64,000 bases of DNA. It comes from an uncultured Bacteroidota bacterium. GTDB lineage: Bacteria > Bacteroidota > Bacteroidia > Flavobacteriales > Flavobacteriaceae. Positions within the stretch are counted from its first letter, which is position 1; every line of letters starts with the position of its first letter. The DNA lies in NCBI GenBank assembly GCA_902626585.1, contig CACOGA010000005.1, positions 37,316 to 101,315 on the forward strand, given 5' to 3'. Position numbers and translations under genes: made by a program. The notes beneath the pieces were generated by a model that was not told the DNA's origin, ran no database searches, and was given only the letters and a program-made list of their open reading frames with translations. Shown piece by piece: positions 36,728-45,513 of the stretch.

Positions 36728-38923
36728 TTAATTAGCTAACTCGCTTAAAAATTTTATTCTAAATAGTTTTAACTCAAACTCATCATATTCTCCGTCAAAT
36801 TCCCTCAAAGCTAGCTCAATATCGTCTGAATCAGCTTGAATAAAGTATTCATGTAGCTCTTGCTGCTGGTCCTCATCAATAAAATCATCAATACAATATG
36901 AAATATCCAGCTTTGTGCCTGAGTAAATGATCGTCTCCATTTCATTAATAAGTTCATAAGTATCCATTGATTTCGATTCAGCGATATCCTCAATTGACAA
37001 CTTTCGATCAACGCTCTGAATTATGTATAATTTTAAGGCAGAATTTTTACCAGCTGATTTTATAACCAAATCATCAGGTCTAGTTATATTATTTTCAACA
37101 ACATAGAGTGAAATTAATTCTAAAAATTCTTCACCATATTTTTTTGCTTTACCCTCACCTACACCAAAAATTGTAACCAATTCTTCAAATGTAGTTGGGT
37201 ACCTAAATGTCATTTCATTAAGTGATGGATCTTGAAAAATTACATAAGGTGGAATTGACTTTTTATCAGCTATTTTTTTTCTTAAATCCTTCAGTTTACC
37301 CATAAGAATCTGGTCGCCGGGCTGTAATCTTTTCGAGTTTAAGGGTTCTTTAAATTCAGAATTATCTTCATCTACTGCTAAATATAAGTCTATTGGATTC
37401 CTTAAATAATCAAGTCCTTTTTTAGTGACTGAAATTGAACCGAAATTTTCTATTTTTTTTGATATTATATTTTCAAGTCTCAAAAACCATAGTATCCCAT
37501 TCCAAAATTGCTCATCATTTGACTTACCCATTCCAAAATATTTACTCTGATTTATCATATGAGATGTGAGCAGTGCATTATTTTTTCCAATTAATATGTT
37601 TACAATGTCTCTTTGCTTATAAATAGACTTTGTATCAATAATCAAATTCAAAATTTGAACAGAATTTTCTTTGATATTAATTTTAGTTTTTTCCTCAAGC
37701 ATATTGTCATCCATCAACCTTCCCTCTCCAGAATCTGAGTCAAAGTATTCACCAAAATAATTTAATAGATATTTTCTTCTGCTAAGTGAAGTCTGGCAGT
37801 AACCAACAACCTCTTCCAAATGCATAGAAGCTATATCTTTTTCATTTTTATTTTTTGATTCTAAAAACTTTTCCAGTTTTTCGATGTCCTGATATGAATA
37901 ATAAGCTAAGCAATGACCCTCACCACCATCTCTTCCTGCCCTGCCTGTTTCTTGATAATATCCCTCAAGACTTTTAGCAATATCATAATGTATAACAAAT
38001 CGAATATCTGGTTTGTCAATCCCCATTCCAAAAGCAATGGTAGCTACTACAACATCAACATCTTCCATTAGAAATGCATCTTGATTTTGACTTCTAGTTT
38101 TAGAATCTAAACCGGCATGATATGGGACAGACTTGATATTATTTAAAACTAATAGTTCAGAAATTTCTTCAACTTTTTTCCTGCTTAAACAGTAAACAAT
38201 TCCTGATTTACCGCTCATGCTTTTTACAAATTTTATAAGATCATTATTGGTTTGTTCATTCTTAGATCTTACTTCATAAAATAAATTTGGCCTGTTAAAT
38301 GAAGATTTAAAAATATCAGCATCTGTAATATCTATATTTTTCATTATGTCTGTTTGAACTTTTGGTGTCGCGGTTGCGGTTAATGCTATCAAGGGTATAG
38401 TACTATTAATTTTATTTAATACACTTCTAATATTTCTATAATCAGGTCGAAAGTCATGCCCCCACTCACTTATACAATGAGCCTCGTCTATTGCCATAAA
38501 TGAAATATTTACAGATTTTAAAAACTCTATATTTACAGGTTTTGCGAGGGATTCTGGAGCTAAGTATAAAAGCTTGGTTTTTTTACTTTTTACATCGTCT
38601 TTCACTTTATTTACTTCCTCAGCACTTAGCGATGAATTCAAAACATGAGCAATACTATTTTCTTCTGAAAAACCTCTCATTGCATCAACTTGATTCTTCA
38701 TTAGTGCTATAAGCGGTGATATCACAATAGCGGTACCATCCAATAATAATGATGGTAATTGATAACATAAGGATTTACCACCACCTGTTGGCATAATTAC
38801 GAAGGTATTTTTTCTATTTAAAATGTTGAGTATTATATCTCTTTGATTGCCTTTGAATTCGTTGAATCCAAAAGTATTTTGCAAGCAGTTTAAAATCAAT
38901 TTATCAAATTGTATTTTTTGCAT
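36728..38923 (-). CDS. recQ: RecQ-family ATP-dependent DNA helicase
   Basis: A 731-residue superfamily 2 helicase. Walker A is in MPTGGGKSLCYQLP, the DEAH box in AIDEAHCISEWGHDFRPDYR, and motif VI in YYQETGRAGRDG. A winged-helix RQC region and an HRDC domain follow (PPYVIFQDPSLNEMTFRYP ... IFGVGEGKAKKYGEEFLELI). The usual RQC zinc cysteines are missing: after VVGYCQTSLSRRKYLLNYFGEYF there is no CxxC motif. It is divergent from kdsD. Confidence 0.92.
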   Translation of the reverse strand: MQKIQFDKLILNCLQNTFGFNEFKGNQRDIILNILNRKNTFVIMPTGGGKSLCYQLPSLLLDGTAIVISPLIALMKNQVDAMRGFSEENSIAHVLNSSLSAEEVNKVKDDVKSKKTKLLYLAPESLAKPVNIEFLKSVNISFMAIDEAHCISEWGHDFRPDYRNIRSVLNKINSTIPLIALTATATPKVQTDIMKNIDITDADIFKSSFNRPNLFYEVRSKNEQTNNDLIKFVKSMSGKSGIVYCLSRKKVEEISELLVLNNIKSVPYHAGLDSKTRSQNQDAFLMEDVDVVVATIAFGMGIDKPDIRFVIHYDIAKSLEGYYQETGRAGRDGGEGHCLAYYSYQDIEKLEKFLESKNKNEKDIASMHLEEVVGYCQTSLSRRKYLLNYFGEYFDSDSGEGRLMDDNMLEEKTKINIKENSVQILNLIIDTKSIYKQRDIVNILIGKNNALLTSHMINQSKYFGMGKSNDEQFWNGILWFLRLENIISKKIENFGSISVTKKGLDYLRNPIDLYLAVDEDNSEFKEPLNSKRLQPGDQILMGKLKDLRKKIADKKSIPPYVIFQDPSLNEMTFRYPTTFEELVTIFGVGEGKAKKYGEEFLELISLYVVENNITRPDDLVIKSAGKNSALKLYIIQSVDRKLSIEDIAESKSMDTYELINEMETIIYSGTKLDISYCIDDFIDEDQQQELHEYFIQADSDDIELALREFDGEYDEFELKLFRIKFLSELAN

Positions 38924-39024
38924 TGTTCTGAATAGGGTTACTTTAAGTTAAAACAATCTTTTTTGATTTAAGAAATTCTTTAATAAAATTTTTGTTTTTT
39001 TGCATTATATATAATCATTCTAAT

Positions 39025-39987
39025 TTGAACACAAAAAACATAATAGAATTTGGTAAAGAAGTAATCAATCTTCAGGCAGAAAGTGTAAAAAATTTAGTTG
39101 AATTAGTTGATGAAAACTTTGAAAAAGCTGTTAATCTCATACTTAACTCTAACGGAAGAGTTATTGTCACTGGTATTGGTAAAAGTGCAATTATTGCCAA
39201 TAAGATTGTTGCTACATTAAATTCAACTGGAACACCATCAATTTTCATGCATGCTGCAGATGCTATTCATGGAGATCTTGGAATTATTAAAAAGGATGAT
39301 ATTATTATTTGTATTTCAAAAAGCGGAAATACACAAGAAATTAAAGACTTAGTTCCTTTCCTAAATATGAAAAAAAATCCACTTATAGCTATAACTGGAG
39401 ATGTTGATTCTTTTCTTGCAAAAAATTCAACTGTGGTATTAAATAGTCATGTTAATATTGAAGTGTGCCCTAATAATTTAGCACCCACCAATAGTACGAC
39501 TGCACAATTGGTTATTGGAGATGCAATAGCAGTCACACTAGTAAAAATTAAAGGTTTTACATCTCATGATTTTGCCAAATTTCATCCTGGTGGTAGCCTT
39601 GGGAAAAAATTATACTTAAAAGTTAAAGATTTAATTGATGTGGACGCTAGACCAATGGTTTTAGAGGATGACAATATAAAAAGTGTAATTATTGAAATCA
39701 GTAACAAAATGCTTGGAATCACCCCGGTTTTTTCTAAGAATTTAATTGTTGGTGTGATTACGGATGGTGATTTGAGAAGGACATTACTAAATCACTCAGA
39801 TATTTCAATACTAAAAGCAAAAGATATAATGTCTATTAATCCGAAAATTATAGATTCTGAAACCATGGCATCTAAGGCTTTGGAAATAATGAAAGGAAAT
39901 AAAATATCTCAACTTATTGTAACTACAGATAATCAATATTCTGGAGTGATTCATATCCAGAGTTTAATTAAAGAGGGTATTTCATAA
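39025..39987 (+). CDS. kdsD: Arabinose-5-phosphate isomerase (KpsF/GutQ family)
   Basis: A 320-residue SIS-domain isomerase followed by two CBS domains. VIVTGIGKSAIIANKIVATLNSTGTPSIFMHAADAIHGDLG and ISKSGNTQEIKDLVPFL define the SIS site. KDLIDVDARPMV ... VGVITDGDLRR is the CBS pair. It makes arabinose 5-phosphate for Kdo in LPS. The frame has a TTG at 38992 and another at 39025; the second gives a typical length of about 320 residues. It overlaps the tatC ATG by one base. Confidence 0.88.
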   Translation: MNTKNIIEFGKEVINLQAESVKNLVELVDENFEKAVNLILNSNGRVIVTGIGKSAIIANKIVATLNSTGTPSIFMHAADAIHGDLGIIKKDDIIICISKSGNTQEIKDLVPFLNMKKNPLIAITGDVDSFLAKNSTVVLNSHVNIEVCPNNLAPTNSTTAQLVIGDAIAVTLVKIKGFTSHDFAKFHPGGSLGKKLYLKVKDLIDVDARPMVLEDDNIKSVIIEISNKMLGITPVFSKNLIVGVITDGDLRRTLLNHSDISILKAKDIMSINPKIIDSETMASKALEIMKGNKISQLIVTTDNQYSGVIHIQSLIKEGIS

Positions 39988-40793
39988 TGGCTATTTCAAA
40001 ACATGATAACATGTCTTTCTTAGAGCATCTAGAGGAGCTCAGATGGCATGTGATTCGCTCATTAATTGCAATTATTTCAGCAGGCTTTGTTTGTTTTTTA
40101 ATGAAGGACTTCATTTTTGATACAATAATTTTTGGTCCAAAAAAAATGGATTTCCCAACTTATAAGTTTTTGTGTCAAGCTGCTACATTTATTGGTGTTG
40201 AAACAAATTTTTGTGGAGATGAATTTCCTTTTGTCGTCCAAAATAGAACCATGGCTGGCCAATTTTCTGCTCATGTCATGACATCAGTTATTTCTGGTTT
40301 TATTATATCCTTTCCTTATGTTTTATATGAATTTTGGAAATTTATTAGTCCTGGTCTACTTGAGAAGGAAAAAGCAAAATCTAGAGGATTTATCTTTATT
40401 TCTTCTATTTTGTTTTTTGTTGGTGTGTTATTTGGTTACTATGTAATTTCTCCACTGTCAATTAACTTTCTTGGAACTTATCAGGTGTCTACTCAGGTTT
40501 TAAATGAAATTGATTTGGGGTCGTTTATAAGCTTAGTAAGATCGTCTGCTTTAGCATCTGGAATAATATTTGAGTTGCCGATTATTATTTACTTCTTGAC
40601 AAAAGCGGGTGTAGTCACCCCTAAATCGCTTGTAAAATACAGAAAATATGCACTGGTTTTAGTTTTAATTCTTGCTGCTATTATTACTCCTCCCGATGTA
40701 GCAAGCCAGATAATTGTTGCTATTCCTATTGTTGTATTATACCAAGTAAGTATTTTTATTTCTAAAATTGTTGTTAAAAATCAAAACAAATGA
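39987..40793 (+). CDS. tatC: Sec-independent protein translocase TatC
   Basis: A 268-residue integral-membrane protein with about six helices. The N-terminal MSFLEHLEELRWHVIRSL is the diagnostic TatC signature, and YVLYEFWKFISPGLLEKEK follows. TatC recognises twin-arginine signal peptides. The gene overlaps kdsD by one base and lptB by 4 bp, so the three form one envelope-biogenesis operon. TatA is not seen in the window. Confidence 0.95.
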   Translation: MAISKHDNMSFLEHLEELRWHVIRSLIAIISAGFVCFLMKDFIFDTIIFGPKKMDFPTYKFLCQAATFIGVETNFCGDEFPFVVQNRTMAGQFSAHVMTSVISGFIISFPYVLYEFWKFISPGLLEKEKAKSRGFIFISSILFFVGVLFGYYVISPLSINFLGTYQVSTQVLNEIDLGSFISLVRSSALASGIIFELPIIIYFLTKAGVVTPKSLVKYRKYALVLVLILAAIITPPDVASQIIVAIPIVVLYQVSIFISKIVVKNQNK

Positions 40794-41524
40794 TATTAAA
40801 AGCAAATAATTTGACAAAATCATATGCAGGAAAAAGCGTTGTTAAGGATGTCTCATTAAATCTAAAACAAGGAGAAATAGTTGGACTTTTAGGACCTAAT
40901 GGCGCTGGGAAAACCACCTCTTTTTACATGATTGTTGGCTTAATCAAACCTAACTCCGGTTCAATATTTTTGGATGATAAAGAGATCACTAATTTTCCTA
41001 TGTACAAAAGAGCTCAAAATGGAATTGGATATTTGGCTCAAGAGTCATCTGTATTCAGAAAAATGAGTGTCGAAGATAATATTCAAAGCGTATTAGAAAT
41101 GACTGATCTTACAAAAAAAGAGCAAAAGAATAGAGCAGAATCACTTCTAGATGAATTTGGTTTGACAGCAATTAGAAAAAGCCGTGGCGACTTACTTTCT
41201 GGTGGTGAAAGAAGGAGAACAGAAATAGCCAGGGCTCTCGCAACAAGTCCTCGCTTTATTTTGTTGGATGAACCATTTGCTGGTGTAGACCCCTTAGCTG
41301 TAGAGGATATACAAAAAATTGTTAGAGATTTAACAAAAAGAAATATCGGGATATTGATTACAGATCATAATGTTCAAGAAACTTTAGCCATAACTGACAG
41401 AACCTATCTAATGTTTGAGGGAAGTATCCTTAAAGACGGGAAGCCAGAGGATTTAGCTAATGATGAATTAGTTAGAAAAGTATACCTAGGACAAAATTTT
41501 GAACTTAGAAAAAAGACAATTTAA
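40790..41524 (+). CDS. lptB: LPS export ABC transporter ATP-binding protein
   Basis: A 244-residue ATPase. Walker A GPNGAGKT is at residues 35-42, the signature LLSGGERRRTEIARAL and Walker B RFILLDEPFAGVDPLAV follow. The GERRR form and IGYLAQESSVFRKMSV are typical of LptB, which drives LPS transport with LptF/LptG. Presence of kdsD two genes upstream fits an LPS role. Its stop TAA overlaps the convergent pssA stop by sharing the bases TTAA. Confidence 0.93.
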   Translation: MILKANNLTKSYAGKSVVKDVSLNLKQGEIVGLLGPNGAGKTTSFYMIVGLIKPNSGSIFLDDKEITNFPMYKRAQNGIGYLAQESSVFRKMSVEDNIQSVLEMTDLTKKEQKNRAESLLDEFGLTAIRKSRGDLLSGGERRRTEIARALATSPRFILLDEPFAGVDPLAVEDIQKIVRDLTKRNIGILITDHNVQETLAITDRTYLMFEGSILKDGKPEDLANDELVRKVYLGQNFELRKKTI

Positions 41525-42237
41525 TTCTTCAATTTATAGAAGGTAAATATCGAAATTAATACATAAATCGAAAGTACCAAAGGAATAGCATAGATACCCA
41601 AAATAATTAAAGAAGGTATTGAAATAAAAATTAACAAAAATCGCCTTCTATTTCCTTTAAACTTTAGTGACTTAAATTTAAAATTTAATAGTTTTAAATT
41701 TGAAACTAGTAGAAGACTTGAAAGTATTACAATTAACATTAAAATATTGTAATCAAGAATTATATCAGAAAACGCATTTCCTTCAGCAGAAATAATTGCA
41801 AAAGAATATATTAAAACTGCATTGGCTGGGGTTGGTAAGCCTTTAAAAAATTTCGACGTAGATTTTCTTGTATTGTAGCGTGCTAGCCTGTAGGCTGAGC
41901 ATAGGGTTATTACAAAGCCTGTAAAAGGAATAAAGGATGCCGAAATAGATCCAATAGATGATGAGGGGGTCTCATTAAACATATTGTACATTAGGATTCC
42001 AGGAACTAAACCAAAGCTGACCAGATCCGCTAAAGAGTCTAGCTGGATTCCAATATCAGATTTTGCATTCAATTTTCTAGCTAAATAGCCATCTAAATAA
42101 TCAAAAAATAAACATATAACAGTGATTATAAATACATTTCTTACCTCAAGATTATTTTCAATTAGTAAAAGTGTAACTATACATCCTAAGAATAAGTTAA
42201 AGAGAGTAATTAAATTTGGTAAAAACTTAAATTTCAC
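41521..42237 (-). CDS. pssA: CDP-diacylglycerol-serine O-phosphatidyltransferase
   Basis: A 238-residue membrane enzyme of the CDP-alcohol phosphatidyltransferase family. The signature DX2DGX2ARX8GX3DX3D is present (FDYLDGYLARKLNAKSDIGIQLDSLADLV). Several hydrophobic helices follow. The N-terminal FLPNLITLFNLFLGCIV and the length fit bacterial PssA type II, which makes phosphatidylserine, the precursor of phosphatidylethanolamine. It overlaps lptB by 4 bp at the 3' end. Confidence 0.88.
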   Translation of the reverse strand: MKFKFLPNLITLFNLFLGCIVTLLLIENNLEVRNVFIITVICLFFDYLDGYLARKLNAKSDIGIQLDSLADLVSFGLVPGILMYNMFNETPSSSIGSISASFIPFTGFVITLCSAYRLARYNTRKSTSKFFKGLPTPANAVLIYSFAIISAEGNAFSDIILDYNILMLIVILSSLLLVSNLKLLNFKFKSLKFKGNRRRFLLIFISIPSLIILGIYAIPLVLSIYVLISIFTFYKLKN

Positions 42238-42335
42238 AATAATTATTTGTAGTAAAACTAATGATTTAGCTTTAAATTAATTATAAATTTACTGCTTAAT
42301 TATAATATATTAACCTTAATAATGTTATAATAAAA

Positions 42336-43409
42336 ATGAGAACTAAAATATTAGTACTATTATTATTTTTAATACACTTATCTGGATTCAGTCAAGGTTC
42401 ATCTAAATATTCAAATGAGTTTTTAAATATTGGTGTAGATGCCAGGTCAATTGGAATGGCTAATGCAGTTGTCTCATCGACAAAGGATGTAAATTCAACG
42501 TATTGGAACCCTGCAGGTTTACTAAATATTGAAAGAGATGAAATCTCTTTGATGCATTCCAATTATTTTGCAAATATTGCAAATTACAACTATATATCTT
42601 ATGCGAAGAAAGTTGATGAACAATCTGCAATAGGATTTTCCCTGATAAGATTTGGGGTTGATGATATTATGGATACCACCCAACTTATAGACAATCAAGG
42701 AAATATTGACTTTAATAGAATAGAATTATTTTCTGCTGCAGACTATGCTTTTTTATTTAGTTATGCTAAAAAGAACAATTTTTTGAATTTAAATTATGGT
42801 TTAAATATTAAAATAATTAGAAGAATAATTGGAGATTTTGCAAATTCATGGGGTTTTGGTTTTGATATCGGAATTCAACATGAAAATAAATCTGGTTGGA
42901 AGTTTGGCCTTATGGCAAGAGATATTACTACCACTTATAACAGTTGGTCTTTTAATCAGCAAAGATTAGATGATATCCAAGATGCAATCGAAGGTCAAAA
43001 TCAAGAAATTCCTGAAAAATCAGAAGTTACATTACCTAAACTACAACTTGGTATTTCAAAAGAATTCTTGATTAATAATGAATATTCACTTTTGGGGGCT
43101 TTTGATTTATTTGTCTTATTTGATGAAACTAATGATATTATTTCATCTGAAATTATCAGTGTTAATCCTGCATTGGGTTTTGAATTAGGATACATTGATT
43201 TAGTATATTTAAGGTTTGGTGTTGGAAATTTTCAAAACGAATTGCAATATGATTCATCTCAAAAGATAAGTTTCCAACCCAATTTTGGAATCGGATTTAA
43301 TATGAGTAATATTGAAATAAATTATGCTTTTACGGATATTGGTAATCAATCTGTTGCTCTGTATTCAAATATTTTTTCATTGAAATTCAACCTTAATATT
43401 TTAAGATGA
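42336..43409 (+). CDS. PorV/PorQ-family outer-membrane beta-barrel protein
   Basis: A 357-residue exported protein with a signal peptide (ILVLLLFLIHLSGFSQ). The mature start, EFLNIGVDARSIGMANAVVSSTKDVNSTYWNPAGLL, is the PorV/PorQ signature related to the FadL-type barrel. Many amphipathic strands follow and the C-terminus is hydrophobic (SLKFNLNILR). PorV and PorQ take part in type IX secretion, but family members also exist outside that role. It overlaps the DUF4105 gene by the four bases ATGA. Confidence 0.85.
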   Translation: MRTKILVLLLFLIHLSGFSQGSSKYSNEFLNIGVDARSIGMANAVVSSTKDVNSTYWNPAGLLNIERDEISLMHSNYFANIANYNYISYAKKVDEQSAIGFSLIRFGVDDIMDTTQLIDNQGNIDFNRIELFSAADYAFLFSYAKKNNFLNLNYGLNIKIIRRIIGDFANSWGFGFDIGIQHENKSGWKFGLMARDITTTYNSWSFNQQRLDDIQDAIEGQNQEIPEKSEVTLPKLQLGISKEFLINNEYSLLGAFDLFVLFDETNDIISSEIISVNPALGFELGYIDLVYLRFGVGNFQNELQYDSSQKISFQPNFGIGFNMSNIEINYAFTDIGNQSVALYSNIFSLKFNLNILR

Positions 43410-44566
43410 TTAAAAGTTACGTAAATATCATCTTTGCATTCGCATTAATATTTTTTTCTTTTAAGATATATGCAAATGAGCTTGAGAATAAAAGTCGTTA
43501 TAAAATAAGTATTCTGTCGATTGGAGAAGGACCAAGTTTAGTAGATGCCTTTGGACATACGGCAATAAGAATAATAGATGTAGAGTTAAAAAAAGATGTA
43601 GTATTTAATTTTGGTGTTTATGATTTTAATTCGCCAAACTTTTATTCAAACTTTGTTAAAGGTAGACCTGAGTATAAACTTGGAATACAGAATTACAACA
43701 ATCTCATACAAAATTATATAAGACAAAAAAGATATATAGTTGAGCATCAGCTAAATCTTGATCAAGATTCAATTAAAATAATTATTGGCTTATTAGTTGA
43801 AAAATTAAATGACCCATATTACATATATGATTATTTCAGAGATAATTGTACAACCAGAGCCGCTGATATTGTTATTGATAAAACAAACAATAAATTTAAA
43901 GACGACAAATTAGAGTCTGAAACTGTTTTTAGTTTCAGAAATTTGATTCATGAGAAAATAAATGAAAATTCATGGGCTGCACTAGGAATTGATTTGTGCT
44001 TGGGGGCAATAATTGATAAAAAAATCAATACAAGAGAAACATTTTTTCTTCCCGAAAATTTAATGAACTATTTAGACTTGTTTGAAGCTGATATTATCAA
44101 AAGAAATATTATTTACAGTCCAGAATCAGAAATAAGCTACCAAGAAAATTTACCATCCCCCCTACTGGTAAACCTCATATTATCGTTAATCATTGTCGCT
44201 GTTACAATATTTAATTTCAAAAGCAATGAATGGAATAAAAGTTTAGATATTTTAATTTTTTTAATTTCAGGATTAATAGGAATTCTAATTATTTTTTTGT
44301 GGTTCTTTAGTAATCATTTTGCTGGAGCTCAAAATTTCAATCTACTATGGGCTTTTCCATTTAATTTTGCTTTGATATTTGCAATTTATAAAACTAAAAT
44401 ACCTAATTGGTCAATCGGATATATCAAATTATTAATCATACTAATTATCCTCTTATTTTTACATTGGATTACCGGAGTTCAAAAATATAATTTAACTTTA
44501 TTACCGATATTTATCGCTCTTTTAATCAGATACACATTTTTAGTGCATCGAATTAAGAACACTTAA
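43406..44566 (+). CDS. DUF4105 domain membrane protein
   Basis: A 386-residue protein with a signal-anchor N-terminus. The DUF4105 domain occupies about residues 28-200: ISILSIGEGPSLVDAFGHTAIRI, FNFGVYDFNSPNFYSNFVKG, and YDYFRDNCTTRAADIV with a histidine and a cysteine that could form a papain-like active site. About four membrane helices make up the C-terminal third. DUF4105 proteins resemble the Lnb type of lipoprotein N-acyl transferase in fold. I infer an envelope lipid or lipoprotein role from that and from the coupling to the PorV-like gene. Confidence 0.8.
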   Translation: MIKSYVNIIFAFALIFFSFKIYANELENKSRYKISILSIGEGPSLVDAFGHTAIRIIDVELKKDVVFNFGVYDFNSPNFYSNFVKGRPEYKLGIQNYNNLIQNYIRQKRYIVEHQLNLDQDSIKIIIGLLVEKLNDPYYIYDYFRDNCTTRAADIVIDKTNNKFKDDKLESETVFSFRNLIHEKINENSWAALGIDLCLGAIIDKKINTRETFFLPENLMNYLDLFEADIIKRNIIYSPESEISYQENLPSPLLVNLILSLIIVAVTIFNFKSNEWNKSLDILIFLISGLIGILIIFLWFFSNHFAGAQNFNLLWAFPFNFALIFAIYKTKIPNWSIGYIKLLIILIILLFLHWITGVQKYNLTLLPIFIALLIRYTFLVHRIKNT

Positions 44567-44568
44567 CT

Positions 44569-45105
44569 ATGAAAATTTATACCAAAAAAGGAGATTCAGG
44601 ACATACTTCATTAATTGATGGTCAAATAGTTAATAAACATAACTTATCTGTTGATGCATATGGAACTCTTGATGAACTGAACTCTTTTTTAGGATTATTA
44701 AAGGATTACATAAAAGATGAAACAATAAAAGATATTTTGAATAATATTCAGCCTAAACTTTTCTCTATTGGATCGATATTAGCATCAGGTAAAAATCAGG
44801 ATATCTTGGACAAGGTAAAAATAGAAAAAAAGGATGTTGAGTATATAGAATCTCATATTGATTCAATGAACTACGAACTTCCAGACCTTAAAAATTTTAT
44901 TATTCCAGGTGGACATAAAATATCATCTTATTCTCATGTTTGTAGATCAATATGTAGACGAGCAGAACGAAGGATATCAGAGCTGAATAATGAGCAATCA
45001 GTGGACCCTAATATTTTATCTTACATAAACAGACTATCGGATTTTTTTTTCGTGCTAAGTAGATATGTCATGTACAAAGATAAAATTGAAGAGAGTCGTT
45101 GGTAA
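44569..45105 (+). CDS. Cob(I)yrinic acid a,c-diamide adenosyltransferase (PduO type)
   Basis: A 178-residue ATP:corrinoid adenosyltransferase. It has the N-terminal MKIYTKKGDSGHTSLIDGQIVNK, AYGTLDELNSFLG, and the C-terminal HVCRSICRRAERRISEL with the conserved RAER core. It attaches 5'-deoxyadenosyl to cobalamin, as needed by methylmalonyl-CoA mutase. It starts 2 bp after the DUF4105 stop. The mutase chaperone meaB lies 3.8 kb downstream past secA, which supports B12-dependent metabolism here. Confidence 0.93.
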   Translation: MKIYTKKGDSGHTSLIDGQIVNKHNLSVDAYGTLDELNSFLGLLKDYIKDETIKDILNNIQPKLFSIGSILASGKNQDILDKVKIEKKDVEYIESHIDSMNYELPDLKNFIIPGGHKISSYSHVCRSICRRAERRISELNNEQSVDPNILSYINRLSDFFFVLSRYVMYKDKIEESRW

Positions 45106-45139
45106 TCTGACTAAGGTTGATTAAAATTTTTACAAATTC

Positions 45140-45169
45140 TTGTGTAATTCTGATAAAAAATTATTTTTG
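45140..45169 (+). promoter_or_regulatory. Promoter before the DUF2795 gene (-33 TTG, -7 TATTTTTG)
   Basis: TTG at 45140-45142 is followed after 19 bases by TATTTTTG at 45162-45169, a good fit to the Bacteroidota promoter pattern. The expected start is near 45176, about 16 bases before the ATG at 45192. Confidence 0.6.
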
Positions 45170-45191
45170 CAAAAAATAAAATTGATTAATC

Positions 45192-45413
45192 ATGTATTGG
45201 ACACTCGAACTAGCATCCTATTTAAGTGACGCGCCATGGCCAGCTACTAAAGATGAATTGATTGATTATTCAATTAGAACAGGCGCACCCTTAGAAGTTG
45301 TTGAAAATCTTCAAGCAATAGAGGATGAAGGTGATTTGTACGAATCTATTCAAGAAATTTGGGCAGACTACCCGACAGACGAAGATTACCTTTGGAATGA
45401 GGATGAATATTAA
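45192..45413 (+). CDS. DUF2795 domain small protein
   Basis: A 73-residue acidic protein with the DUF2795 pattern LELASYLSDAPWPATKDELIDYSIRTGAPLEVVENLQ. The C-terminus is very acidic and aromatic (EIWADYPTDEDYLWNEDEY). The fold resembles small helical domains; the function is unknown. It has its own promoter and lies 100 bp before secA. It is well conserved in Bacteroidota, often as a 70-75 residue protein. Confidence 0.85.
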   Translation: MYWTLELASYLSDAPWPATKDELIDYSIRTGAPLEVVENLQAIEDEGDLYESIQEIWADYPTDEDYLWNEDEY

Positions 45414-45513
45414 TTCATCTTATTTATTTACTGTTTCTTATCGGATTTTCTTAATTAAATTAGGTAAACATGTCGTATATTTAACCTGTTTTAAATAGTT
45501 ATGTTATAGACTA

